This document shows positions 17,305 through 24,100 of a DNA stretch of 29,404 bases, in pieces. Each line of letters starts with the position of its first letter. Positions within the stretch are counted from its first letter, which is position 1. Under the pieces are notes generated by a model, which ran no database searches, was not told the DNA's origin, and saw only the letters and a list, made by a program, of their open reading frames with translations. This stretch comes from CAYWFP01 sp964457365 (lineage in GTDB: Bacteria > Planctomycetota > SZUA-567): the NCBI GenBank assembly GCA_964457365.1, contig CAYWFP010000049.1, forward strand, positions 1 to 29,404, given 5' to 3'. The translations under genes were made by a program, and so were the position numbers.

Positions 17305-18567
17305 CTACTGCACGCCGCTCAGGGCCATGCCCGCGGCGATGCGCTCGAGCCCGAGGCAGTACGCCGCCTGCCGCAGCGACAAGTCTTGCTCCCGGGCACG
17401 AGCCACGACCTTGGCGTATGCGCCGGTGATGGTTATATCCAGGCGCTCGCGCACCGTCGCCTCGTCCCAGTAGAAGCCCTCGCGGTTCTGCACCCATTCG
17501 TAGTAGCTGACGATGACACCGCCGGCGTTGGCCAGGATATCGGGCACGACGGTGACGCCTCGGCCCTGCAGCAGCGCATCCGCCGCGGCCGTTGTCGGAC
17601 CGTTGGCGCCCTCGACGATCAGGCGCGCCTCGATGTCGCCGGCGTTTCCTTCGGTAATCGCGCCCTCGAGCGCGCACGGCAGCAGGATTTCGCACGGGCA
17701 GGTCAGAACGTCCGGAATGCTTTCGGCTTCGGCGAAACCGGCCAGCGTGCGAGTGGCACGCACATGGGCCGCGAGCGCGGGGATGTCGAGGCCGTCGGCA
17801 CGGTAGAGACTGCCGCTGATGTCACTGACGCCGACGACGGGGAGCCCCAACCCGTGACACGCCAGTGCCGCGTTCATGCCGACGTTGCCGAAGCCCTGGA
17901 TCGCTACCCGTGGCTTCTCCAGGCCCAGTTCCCGCAGCGCCTCGCGCATGACGAAGACCACGCCATTGCCGGTCGCCGCAGCACGTCCCAACGAGCCACC
18001 GAGGGATACCGGTTTGCCGGTGACCGCGCCCAGGGCGTCCGGGTTATGCTTGCGGTACTCGTCATAGATCCAGGCCATCTCCTGCTCACCCGTACCCACA
18101 TCCGGTGCGGGAATGTCGCGATGCGGGCCGATGTCGTTCAGCAGGTACGACGTGTATTTGCGCGTCAAACGCTCGCGCTCGGCGACACTGAGCGTCCCCG
18201 GGTCGACCGCGATGCCGCCCTTGGCCCCGCCGTACGGGATTGCGACAAGAGCGGTCTTCAACGCCATCCAGAGCGCCAGAGCCTTGACCTCGTTCAAGTC
18301 GACGCGTAGGTGAAAGCGGATGCCGCCCTTGTAGCAGCCCAGCACGTCGCTGTGCTGTACGCGATACCCTTCGTACAGCACGTTCGAGCCGTCGTCACGC
18401 TGCAGGGTGACGCGGAAGAGAATGACCTTGTCGGGCATGAGGAAGCGGTCCAGGAGATGCTGCTTCGGATACAATGCCTCCAGCTCCAGTATCGCTGCGG
18501 CCTGGCGCACCTGCAGCTGCGCCTCGTCCAGAACCGATTGCCTTTCCTGATCGCAGACCGCATTCAT
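17305..18567 (-). CDS. gdhA: NAD(P)-dependent glutamate dehydrogenase
   Basis: This 420-residue protein belongs to the Glu/Leu/Phe/Val dehydrogenase family, with a length and pattern fitting catabolic-type bacterial glutamate dehydrogenases. Visible motifs are GGIRFH (substrate entry), PYGGAKGGI with the catalytic-region lysine, PAPDVGT, and a GFGNVG dinucleotide loop followed by VVGVSDISG. It interconverts glutamate with 2-oxoglutarate and ammonia. The ATG at 18567 overlaps the upstream stop as ATGA, with AAGGAGG inside the upstream gene, which indicates translational coupling. Its place between a saccharopine-dehydrogenase-like gene and phnW suggests a nitrogen-handling role in aminophosphonate use: it could regenerate 2-oxoglutarate from glutamate and release ammonia. 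Distinguishing glutamate from another amino acid would need structural comparison. The gene symbol follows family convention. Confidence 0.88.
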   Translation of the reverse strand: MNAVCDQERQSVLDEAQLQVRQAAAILELEALYPKQHLLDRFLMPDKVILFRVTLQRDDGSNVLYEGYRVQHSDVLGCYKGGIRFHLRVDLNEVKALALWMALKTALVAIPYGGAKGGIAVDPGTLSVAERERLTRKYTSYLLNDIGPHRDIPAPDVGTGEQEMAWIYDEYRKHNPDALGAVTGKPVSLGGSLGRAAATGNGVVFVMREALRELGLEKPRVAIQGFGNVGMNAALACHGLGLPVVGVSDISGSLYRADGLDIPALAAHVRATRTLAGFAEAESIPDVLTCPCEILLPCALEGAITEGNAGDIEARLIVEGANGPTTAAADALLQGRGVTVVPDILANAGGVIVSYYEWVQNREGFYWDEATVRERLDITITGAYAKVVARAREQDLSLRQAAYCLGLERIAAGMALSGVQ

Positions 18568-19745
18568 TGACCACCTCCTTCCGCTTCGAGAGATTCCACC
18601 GTCTCGTGGATCTCGATCCCCCGCCGCGCCAACGCGTCGAACACGTCCGGCGGATTGAAAACCTTTTCGGGAATCAGCACCCCGCGACCTGTGGCCCTGC
18701 CCGCCATGATCAGCTCCGCCGCCACACCCATGGGGATGCCGACGCAGCGGGTATAGGCGCGAAGCTTCTCCCACCCCGGCTCCGAGCCATCACTCGCCGG
18801 ATGGGTATGTGTCATGATATGCCGCACGCGCTCGCCCTCACGCGAGCCGATCACCTCGACGTGCAGCGCATAACCGTACAGCTCGGTCTCGCGCCCTTCC
18901 GGCGCATGCAGCAGATACGCCGCGATTGCGTCCATGATCCCGACCTCGGCGCTTCCCAGATCGACCGGATCGTTGCGCAGGAATCCCCAGTCGTACAGCG
19001 CACGGACAAGCTGCATGTTTTTTGGCGGCCAGGTGCCGCGCACCTCGATCAGCTTGACGCCCTTGTCGCGCAGGTACTCCGCGAGCGTCCGCGTCTCCGC
19101 GTGCGGAATGATGTACTGCTCGTGCGTCCCGAACGGCTCCGGCAGTTCGACCATGCGCGGCCGCGCAAAAGGCGGCACCTGAACGAACTCGCCGTCCTCG
19201 TACACCACCCGGCTCGGGAGGTCCGGGTCGTACTCGTAGATCGTGGTCTCGGCGATGGCCGAGGAGAAAGCGATGGGGCGGAACGCGCCGTGACTGACGC
19301 GGACAGAGTCGACCGATTCCAACGTGTCGGCCGCATGTTTGGCCATCATGTTCGTCACCCCCGGGGTCATGCCGAAGCCGGGAACGCAGAGCTTTCCCGC
19401 GGCGCGGAACGCCTCGTCATACCGGTATTCTTCGCCGAAGCCGTTGAGGTTGACGCCGTGGACGCCGGACTCGGCCATGCAGGCGGTGGTGCTGCCGTTG
19501 AGGGAGATGGTAGTGCCGTCGAGGACCAGATCGTACGCGCGCATGGTGGCGACGGTGGCGGCAATGTCGTGAACGTCGACCTTGGCGAAGTCGACGCGCG
19601 GATCGTTCAGCCAGTCAACCACTTCGCGGGCTGCTGCTTCGTTGCAGTCGGCGATGGTGACCCGCTCGGCATCCGTATTCTCGACTACGTCCAGCGCGGT
19701 CTCGCGACTGATCCGTCCGGCACCTCCCAGGCAAAGGATCTTCAT
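18564..19745 (-). CDS. Saccharopine-dehydrogenase-like NAD(P) oxidoreductase
   Basis: This 393-residue protein has the fold of the saccharopine dehydrogenase NAD(P)-binding family. It starts MKILCLGGAGRISRETALDV, a Rossmann glycine loop, then VTIADCNEAAAREV with an acidic strand end at D38. The middle contains CVPGFGMTPGVTNMM, like the GxxPG(x)N region of this family, and the C-terminal half matches its substrate domain. Family members cleave or form opine-like secondary amines such as saccharopine or carboxynorspermidine. It is the first gene of the operon with gdh, phnW and phnX; GAGGAG lies 7 bp before the ATG at 19745, and its end overlaps gdh by 4 bp. No other lysine- or polyamine-pathway gene is present. 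A role on an N-substituted aminophosphonate or a glutamate-releasing opine is possible, but it is only inference. Confidence 0.82.
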   Translation of the reverse strand: MKILCLGGAGRISRETALDVVENTDAERVTIADCNEAAAREVVDWLNDPRVDFAKVDVHDIAATVATMRAYDLVLDGTTISLNGSTTACMAESGVHGVNLNGFGEEYRYDEAFRAAGKLCVPGFGMTPGVTNMMAKHAADTLESVDSVRVSHGAFRPIAFSSAIAETTIYEYDPDLPSRVVYEDGEFVQVPPFARPRMVELPEPFGTHEQYIIPHAETRTLAEYLRDKGVKLIEVRGTWPPKNMQLVRALYDWGFLRNDPVDLGSAEVGIMDAIAAYLLHAPEGRETELYGYALHVEVIGSREGERVRHIMTHTHPASDGSEPGWEKLRAYTRCVGIPMGVAAELIMAGRATGRGVLIPEKVFNPPDVFDALARRGIEIHETVESLEAEGGGQ

Positions 19746-19843
19746 CTGGTCTCCTCTCGTTTCCCGGCCGGCGCGGTTCGCTCGACCACTGTCATCTCTA
19801 CACCCTCTTGCCGGGAATGGCAAAATACATTATGTTTCGGCTT

Positions 19844-19858
19844 ATAACCTCAGGTTAT
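19844..19858. promoter_or_regulatory. Perfect palindrome, probable LysR-type binding site
   Basis: ATAACCT-C-AGGTTAT is a perfect 15-bp inverted repeat in the 128-bp gap between the divergent lysR and saccharopine-dehydrogenase-like genes. LysR-type regulators usually bind such dyads (T-N11-A boxes) next to divergent target genes. It ends 15 bp before the regulator's start codon, so it could mediate autorepression and activate the phn operon on the other strand. Confidence 0.7.
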
Positions 19859-19873
19859 GGACGTCGTTTCTCT

Positions 19874-20758
19874 ATGAATATCAACCAGTTGAAGCTCTTC
19901 TATCTCACTGCCAAGCACGCCAGCCTCAGCGTCGCCGCGCAGGAGTTGGGGATTACGCAGCCGGCGGTGAGCAAGGGCATCCAACGGTTGCAGGAGCAGC
20001 ACGGGGTGAAGTTGCTGGATTTCGAAGGCCGGCAGATGAGGCTGACCGAAGCCGGAGAGGAGGTATACGGGATCGCGGAGAAAATCTTCGAACTCGAAGC
20101 CGTGGCCGAGGAGCGGCTGGCGCGTTTCGGCGAGGAAGCCGAACGGCGCATCCATCTGCAGACCTGCGAGAGCTTCGGCGCCTATTATCTTCCCTCCATC
20201 ATCAACCGTTACGCCAAGTTGCATCCGGAGGTCAGCCTGACCGTGGACGTCCTGCCGACCGGGCAGGTGGCCGCCAACACGATCGCACTGAAGAACGACC
20301 TGGGATTCCTGGCCCACGAGGTGCGCCATCACAAACTGCGGACCCGCGAGATCTGCAGGGAGGATCTGGTGGTGATCGCCCCGCCGGGACACCCGCTGAC
20401 GAAGAAGAAATCACTGAAGCCGGCGGATCTTCTGGGACAGGCGATGATCATGCATGAAGAAGGCTCGGCCACACGCCGGGCGGTGGACGTGTTTCTGGAG
20501 GCGCATGAGCTCCGGGTCGTGGTGCCGATGACGCTCGGCAGCAACGAGGCGGTGAAGCAAGCGGTGACCGGCGGCGCGGGGGTGGCCGTGCTCTCGTTGC
20601 GGGTGGCGGAGAAGGAGGTCGAGCTCGGTCTACTGCATGCGCTGGCGCTGCCGGGAATGACGCGGGCGTTTTACCTCGTTTATCACCTCGACAAAACGAT
20701 CCATCCGCCGCTGCAGGCGCTGATCGACCTGATCGAGATATGGACGTTCGGGCGATAG
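19874..20758 (+). CDS. LysR-family transcriptional regulator of the aminophosphonate operon
   Basis: This 294-residue protein has an N-terminal winged helix-turn-helix typical of LysR regulators: MNINQLKLFYLTAKHASLSV, then AAQELGITQPAVSKGIQRL as the recognition region (residues 20-40), and a linker helix to about residue 85. The C-terminal effector domain (about 90-294) contains GSNEAVKQAVTGGAGVAVLS, the usual hinge and ligand-pocket segment. I chose the ATG at 19874 because the family nearly always starts M-x-x-x-Q/L-L-x-x-F. In-frame ATGs at 19808-19832 would place the palindrome inside the gene. The ribosome binding site at 19874 is weak. The divergent arrangement with the operon ending in phnX indicates it controls that operon, probably in response to an aminophosphonate or phosphonoacetaldehyde; the effector cannot be read from the sequence. 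Confidence 0.9.
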   Translation: MNINQLKLFYLTAKHASLSVAAQELGITQPAVSKGIQRLQEQHGVKLLDFEGRQMRLTEAGEEVYGIAEKIFELEAVAEERLARFGEEAERRIHLQTCESFGAYYLPSIINRYAKLHPEVSLTVDVLPTGQVAANTIALKNDLGFLAHEVRHHKLRTREICREDLVVIAPPGHPLTKKKSLKPADLLGQAMIMHEEGSATRRAVDVFLEAHELRVVVPMTLGSNEAVKQAVTGGAGVAVLSLRVAEKEVELGLLHALALPGMTRAFYLVYHLDKTIHPPLQALIDLIEIWTFGR

Positions 20759-21023
20759 CGTCGGGATCATCTCCAGCGGATCATCCCTGCCCCGGATCCC
20801 GTCATAGTATCGCGTTCGGGATCTCGCTCTGTGCGCCGACGTGTCGGGTGCGAGGCGCAGCGCCGGAGCAACGTGGGGGATGCGAACTGCTAGGGAACAG
20901 ACGGGCATTTCCGGCACAAGTGCTTTCGTTCGACTCATTAAGCGACTCCAACTCCAGCAAGCCTCTTTGCATCGACACAAATAGCGCCCGTCCCGCAAGA
21001 TTCCGTGCCACAGTCGATCAACC
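20759..21023. other. Gene-free right end of the phosphonate block
   Basis: I see no gene or strong terminator after lysR. The open frame here on the minus strand (starting near 21079) is only the antisense of the tRNA end. AGTGCTTTCGT at 20919-20929 resembles what the missing 5' side of the tRNA anticodon arm should look like (GTGC-TTTCGT), but it is too short to call. Confidence 0.5.
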
Positions 21024-21068
21024 TTCGTAAAGCACAGGTCGTCGGTTCGAGTCCGACAGTTGGCTCCA
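21024..21068 (+). repeat. 3' half of a tRNA-Thr(CGU) gene, attachment-site-like
   Basis: The sequence reads as an intact tRNA from the anticodon loop onward: loop TTCGTAA (anticodon CGT), 3' anticodon stem AGCAC, variable loop AGGTC, T-stem GTCGG/CCGAC around TTCGAGT, acceptor strand AGTTGGC, discriminator T and encoded CCA. Upstream there is no matching 5' anticodon stem, D-arm or acceptor strand, so this is not a functional gene. A break exactly at the anticodon loop is the hallmark of integration by tyrosine recombinases that use tRNA genes as attachment sites. It closes the phosphonate block. Confidence 0.85.
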
Positions 21069-21265
21069 CGATAAACCATGCCCCGGAACGCGGAAGACGC
21101 GCTCGGGGCTTTTCTTACGCCTGTTCAGCGACGGGTTCCGCACGATATCCCCCGGGGAGGGGTGGCGGCAGGATCGGCTATTCTCGGCTCATCAGGCAAC
21201 TATAGAAGGACTGCTGTGACAGTAAGCGCGGCGGTAAGCGGGTACGTGTTGGAAGAAAAGAAGGG
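21069..21265 (+). repeat. Copy 3 of the tRNA-downstream module
   Basis: This stretch follows the tRNA 3' half and closely matches copy 1 (1-205) through the terminator, the GCGACGGGTTCCGCACGATA stretch, the CCCC/GGGG hairpin after it and the paired GTAAGCG motif. The match fades near 21260. The shared length, well beyond the tRNA end, shows that more than a minimal attachment core was duplicated. Confidence 0.8.
21080..21114 (+). terminator. Rho-independent terminator after the tRNA 3' half
   Basis: GCCCCG pairs with CGGGGC and a lower CGC/GCG stem closes a GGAAGA loop, followed by TTTTCTT. It is the best preserved of the three tRNA-linked terminators. Confidence 0.75.
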
Positions 21266-21300
21266 TGCTCTATATCAATGGCGCCAAGCATACAGTAGCT

Positions 21301-21321
21301 CCCGCTTTCCCGCTTTCCCAC
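21301..21321. repeat. Tandem CCCGCTTT motif downstream of the RHH gene
   Basis: CCCGCTTT occurs twice head to tail and is followed by CCCAC; read on the other strand this is an iterated GGGAAAGCGGG. The same motif appears twice more, in opposite orientations, at 21837-21850 and 21873-21890. The copies therefore flank the small ribbon-helix-helix gene and may be its binding sites. Confidence 0.5.
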
Positions 21322-21327
21322 ACCCGT

Positions 21328-21648
21328 TCAATGATGATTCTTCTCCATCTCTTCGACCACCATTCGGAGGATATCAACCTGCGTTTGGCCCTTCTCGCGA
21401 CTGATCCGCTTAAAGAGTTTTGCCAACTTCGGATGCATGTCGAGCCGGACAGGTACGACCTCTGGCTTTGGCTTGCGAGGGATCTTTCCCTTCTCATAAA
21501 GGCTTGTCAGCACAGCCTCCATGCGATAGAGCATATCCCGCATCGTCTCCTTCTCGCGCTTGAGGGCACGGATCCTTTCCCGCTCCTCGCTGGTCACCTT
21601 AAACATCCGCATGACGACTGGCTGAAGCGAACGATCCTTACCTGCCAA
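21328..21648 (-). CDS. Small ribbon-helix-helix protein, probable regulator
   Basis: This 106-residue basic protein has an N-terminal charged helical segment (residues 18-55, heptad-like, possibly coiled coil). The C-terminal section VVPVRLDMHPKLAKLFKRIS followed by a TQVDILRMVVEEM helix has the beta-helix-helix pattern of CopG/Arc-type DNA-binding proteins. The start is a TTG at 21648, supported by GAGGAGG 7 bp upstream; an in-frame ATG lies 12 codons later without such a site. It is divergent from the DUF5131 gene across 261 bp containing a consensus-like promoter and dyads, so it probably represses that operon and itself. A role as an antitoxin or partition protein is possible, but no partner gene is adjacent. 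Confidence 0.7.
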   Translation of the reverse strand: MAGKDRSLQPVVMRMFKVTSEERERIRALKREKETMRDMLYRMEAVLTSLYEKGKIPRKPKPEVVPVRLDMHPKLAKLFKRISREKGQTQVDILRMVVEEMEKNHH

Positions 21649-21676
21649 GAGACGCCCTCCTCAAGAAGAATTCCGT

Positions 21677-21704
21677 TTGACATACCCGGCCTGCATGTTA
21701 TACT
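21677..21704 (+). promoter_or_regulatory. Sigma-70-type promoter of the DUF5131 operon
   Basis: TTGACA at 21677-21682 and TATACT at 21699-21704 are separated by 16 bp. It points toward the DUF5131 gene and predicts a leader of about 200 nt that includes the hairpin at 21838-21886. Confidence 0.7.
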
Positions 21705-21724
21705 TCAGTTACTGATGCTGCATG

Positions 21725-21742
21725 AATACCAATACGTGTATT
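21725..21742. promoter_or_regulatory. Candidate operator in the divergent gap
   Basis: AATAC-GT-GTATT (21731-21742) is a perfect dyad, and another direct AATAC half-site lies at 21725-21729. Short clustered half-sites just downstream of the promoter suit a ribbon-helix-helix repressor. This is inferred from position only. Confidence 0.45.
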
Positions 21743-21837
21743 ACTTATGTCATTTTAGGGATCTTTACCGTCGTTGTCAAGCTTGGCTTTGTTCGCTACT
21801 TAGGAGACGAAAAGCGAAAGAGACGGCATAGGCCTTG

Positions 21838-21886
21838 GGGAAAGCGGGAAGAGAATATGCGCTGCCGTCCACCTTCCCACTTTCCC
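21838..21886 (+). promoter_or_regulatory. Long leader hairpin just before the DUF5131 ribosome binding site
   Basis: GGGAAAGCGGGAAG (21838-21851) pairs with CTTCCCACTTTCCC (21873-21886) with one mismatch in 14, around a 21-nt loop. AAGGAGG follows 10 bp after the right arm. The arms carry the same motif as the tandem copies at 21301-21321, so this may be a protein-binding site as DNA, a control hairpin as RNA, or both. Confidence 0.55.
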
Positions 21887-21909
21887 GCTTGAACCAAGGA
21901 GGATTAACC

Positions 21910-23193
21910 ATGAGCGACAGCATGAGTGAGACGCGGAGGATGGTCGAAGAGTTCGCGACCAGCGTCCGGCAGACAATGACGACCGCCTCGAAAAACGGCC
22001 GCAGCCCCAAACATCAGAAGGAGCTTGAGGAAGCGCTCAAAACCCTTGTTGACAAGGCCCATGGACTCATAACTGGATTGCGATTGGAAAATGGTTGGGA
22101 CTGGGACAACATCCAATACCGGGACGCCGAAACAGTCATGCGGGCCAATCACAGCCATGTCCCTGGCATCCTTCGCGCCACCATTGAGACCATGACCCCC
22201 GTGGCTTATATCGCCGGCAGCGACGTTGCCTCTGCGGTGCTCAAGTGCGAGCGCTGCAACCAGTACATCGACACCACTATGTTTGGTGATCCGATCCTGA
22301 CCCAACTCCAGAGCCTCCGCCGCAAGCAAAGCGTCATCGACGTACTTGGCTTCTCCGTCAACATGCCGGGAGGAATGATGACGAACAAGAACATGAAGCA
22401 GAAGCCAGTGCATCGAAAAACGGGCATCACATGGACCGAGCGCACGTGGAATCCGGCTGCGGGCTGCTCAAAGGTCAGCCCCGGATGCGCAAACTGCTAT
22501 GCGATCCTGGATGCCTGGCGCATGACGACAAATTCCAAGATTCACAGCTATGACGGTACTGCCTGTAAGACGAAGGACGGGCGACTGGAGTGGACCGGCA
22601 AGGTTAACCAGCTGCCGGACAAGTTGGAGGAGCCTCTGAGGATACGCCAGCCACACCTGATCTTTGTCAACAGCATGAGCGATCTCTTCCACGACAACAT
22701 CCGCGTCGAGTTCATCCTCAAGGTGTTTCAGGTCATGCAGAAGGCCCACTGGCATAACTTCCAGGTTCTCACAAAGCGAGCGGAACGGTTACTGAAGTTG
22801 TCGCCGTTGCTTCCATGGCCGCGCAACGTCTGGATGGGCGTCACCGTGGAGACCAACGATTTCTTGAATCGCGTAGATTTGCTCCGCCAGACCAGAGCCA
22901 AGGTCAAGTGGATCAGCGCCGAGCCGCTGCTGGGACCGCTTCCCGATCTTGATCTGGAGGGTATCGACTGGATGGTTATCGGAGGCGAAACCAAGAAAGG
23001 TGCGCGCGAGATGGAGGAACAATGGGCTCTGGACATCGTCAGCAAGTGCCAAAGCGCGCGTGTCCCCGTACACATGAAGCAAATGGGAGCCGTGTGGGCC
23101 AAAAAGCACAACCTCAAGGGCGATATGGCAGCCAAGAGGGACATGAGCCTCTGGCCGGCGCAATTGCGTGTCCGTGAGTATCCGACTCGTTAG
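21910..23193 (+). CDS. DUF5131 (Gp37/Gp68) family protein with an extra N-terminal domain
   Basis: This 427-residue protein has a C-terminal part (about 170-420) of the phage Gp37/Gp68 family: TGITWTERTWNPAAGCSK, then VSPGCANCYA. Its cysteines C186, C193 and C196 form a CX6CX2C cluster reminiscent of radical SAM proteins. Further family-type segments are FVNSMSDLFH, VLTKRAERL, WMGVTVE, WISAEPLLGPL and WMVIGGE. Residues 1-157 are an added domain, mostly helical, with a CERC pair at 113-116, that I do not recognise. AAGGAGG precedes the ATG at 21910. A second good site (GGGAGG) precedes an in-frame ATG at 22375/22378 exactly at the domain boundary, so a shorter form may also be made. Family members occur in mobile and defence islands; the reaction is unknown. 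It heads an operon-like series with the genes to 25.6 kb. Confidence 0.88.
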   Translation: MSDSMSETRRMVEEFATSVRQTMTTASKNGRSPKHQKELEEALKTLVDKAHGLITGLRLENGWDWDNIQYRDAETVMRANHSHVPGILRATIETMTPVAYIAGSDVASAVLKCERCNQYIDTTMFGDPILTQLQSLRRKQSVIDVLGFSVNMPGGMMTNKNMKQKPVHRKTGITWTERTWNPAAGCSKVSPGCANCYAILDAWRMTTNSKIHSYDGTACKTKDGRLEWTGKVNQLPDKLEEPLRIRQPHLIFVNSMSDLFHDNIRVEFILKVFQVMQKAHWHNFQVLTKRAERLLKLSPLLPWPRNVWMGVTVETNDFLNRVDLLRQTRAKVKWISAEPLLGPLPDLDLEGIDWMVIGGETKKGAREMEEQWALDIVSKCQSARVPVHMKQMGAVWAKKHNLKGDMAAKRDMSLWPAQLRVREYPTR

Positions 23194-23269
23194 GTATGAA
23201 TCCAAGAGGAGAACTCGGTTGTGTTCCGAGTCTCGTAAGGCGGACGAAAAAGCAGAAGAGCCGAATTTT

Positions 23270-23614
23270 ATGGATCTACACAAACGCGAAATGACGATGT
23301 ATGGCCTTGGCAGTGGACCTCTTTCCTATACGGATAATTGGATACGGAAGAATTTTCCGGATCTCAGCGAGAAGGACTTCGCGCTTGGTAAACTCCTCGG
23401 TAAGCGGGCGGCTCTGGCATGCACGTGGATCGAGTTTGTAATCCCGATGGCGGTGGAGAGAATTAAGAAGGCGCCGGTATCAATGGTTGAACGGGGGAGA
23501 ATGTTGAGTACGCTCAGGATCGGTTGGGCGCTTGGCATGGCATTGTGTCTGCGCCCGAATGAGGATAACGCCATGAAATTTTATCGCTGGATCGATGAGA
23601 ATTTAGGCGGATGA
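23270..23614 (+). CDS. Small protein of unknown function
   Basis: This 114-residue protein has no recognised domain. It appears soluble and mostly helical, with a central segment (LGKRAALACTWIEFVIPMAVERI) that is hydrophobic but broken by charges, and an aromatic C-terminus (KFYRWIDENLGG). The ATG at 23270 follows AGAAGAG; the frame extends upstream to 23168 in overlap with the DUF5131 end, but that part looks non-coding. Its stop overlaps the next start by 4 bp, which indicates co-translation with the next small gene. It lies 76 bp after DUF5131 and is probably in the same transcript. Confidence 0.65.
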   Translation: MDLHKREMTMYGLGSGPLSYTDNWIRKNFPDLSEKDFALGKLLGKRAALACTWIEFVIPMAVERIKKAPVSMVERGRMLSTLRIGWALGMALCLRPNEDNAMKFYRWIDENLGG

Positions 23615-23904
23615 ACGGCAAGGATTTATTGATCGCCGCCGCAGAGCCGTTGCAGGAACAGCGTTCCGGGGCGCGGGTCGAGTTGCACGGCGACAACCGT
23701 GACCGCGTCTCGATCTATGCTGAAGGAATGAGTCCCGGGGAGGGCAACCTGATCACTTGTCGCTGGGACGAGAAGGAGGAGAAAATCCATATCGTAACGT
23801 GCGGCGGCGTCACCGAAGTCATCGATGTGGCGCATGACCCCGCCGCCGATCCGGTCGGGCGCCTTCTTGAACTTTGGGACGGCCTGGCACCTCCATCCTC
23901 ATAA
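23611..23904 (+). CDS. Small acidic protein of unknown function
   Basis: This 97-residue acidic protein starts at an ATG overlapping the preceding stop (ATGA), so it is translationally coupled. The body alternates short strands (RVELHGDNRDRVSIYAEGM, NLITCRWDEKEEKIHIVTCG) in a small beta-sheet-like pattern, then a helix (VGRLLELWDGL). No family is recognised. Codon use matches its neighbours. With the 114-residue protein it forms a pair between DUF5131 and the HIRAN/ARPP-1 gene. It is the last gene before a long inverted repeat. Confidence 0.65.
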   Translation: MNGKDLLIAAAEPLQEQRSGARVELHGDNRDRVSIYAEGMSPGEGNLITCRWDEKEEKIHIVTCGGVTEVIDVAHDPAADPVGRLLELWDGLAPPSS

Positions 23905-23918
23905 ATCCCTTCCTCATG

Positions 23919-23964
23919 GGAGGCATCAATAAATGATTGCCTATGTCATTTATTGATGCCTTCC
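23919..23964. repeat. Long inverted repeat in the gap before the HIRAN gene
   Basis: GGCATCAATAAATGA (23922-23936) and its exact complement (23946-23960) flank a 9-nt loop; GGA/TTCC extends the ends imperfectly. No T-tract follows, so it is not a classical terminator, although it could end or stabilise the upstream transcript. It lies in a 196-bp gap without genes. Confidence 0.75.
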
Positions 23965-24100
23965 GCCGGTGGTATCCGCATAAACAATCAACGCCTGGAA
24001 GCGTAACGACTTGTTATTCTTATAAGTTACATGCCCGGCGTGGATTCCTGATCATTCTGGCCCGCAGCTTGTAATCCCATCCTTAAAAGGAGGGCGAATC

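Noticed and set aside
16447..18309. 620-codon plus-strand frame opposite phnW and the glutamate dehydrogenase
   Set aside because: Antisense shadow caused by GC-rich codon use; the minus-strand genes have full family motifs and ribosome binding sites.
18568..18774. Upstream extension of the glutamate dehydrogenase frame to give 489 residues
   Set aside because: The extra codons lie entirely within the upstream gene; the coupled ATG at 18567 with AAGGAGG and the family length fit better.
21024..21068. Functional tRNA-Thr gene
   Set aside because: Only the part from the anticodon loop to CCA is present; no matching acceptor strand, D-arm or 5' anticodon stem precedes it.
20630..21079. 149-codon minus-strand frame starting MVYRGANCRTRTDDL
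   Set aside because: Its start is the antisense of the tRNA 3' half and the rest lies over gene-free DNA and the end of lysR. This pattern is a well-known false ORF at tRNA ends.
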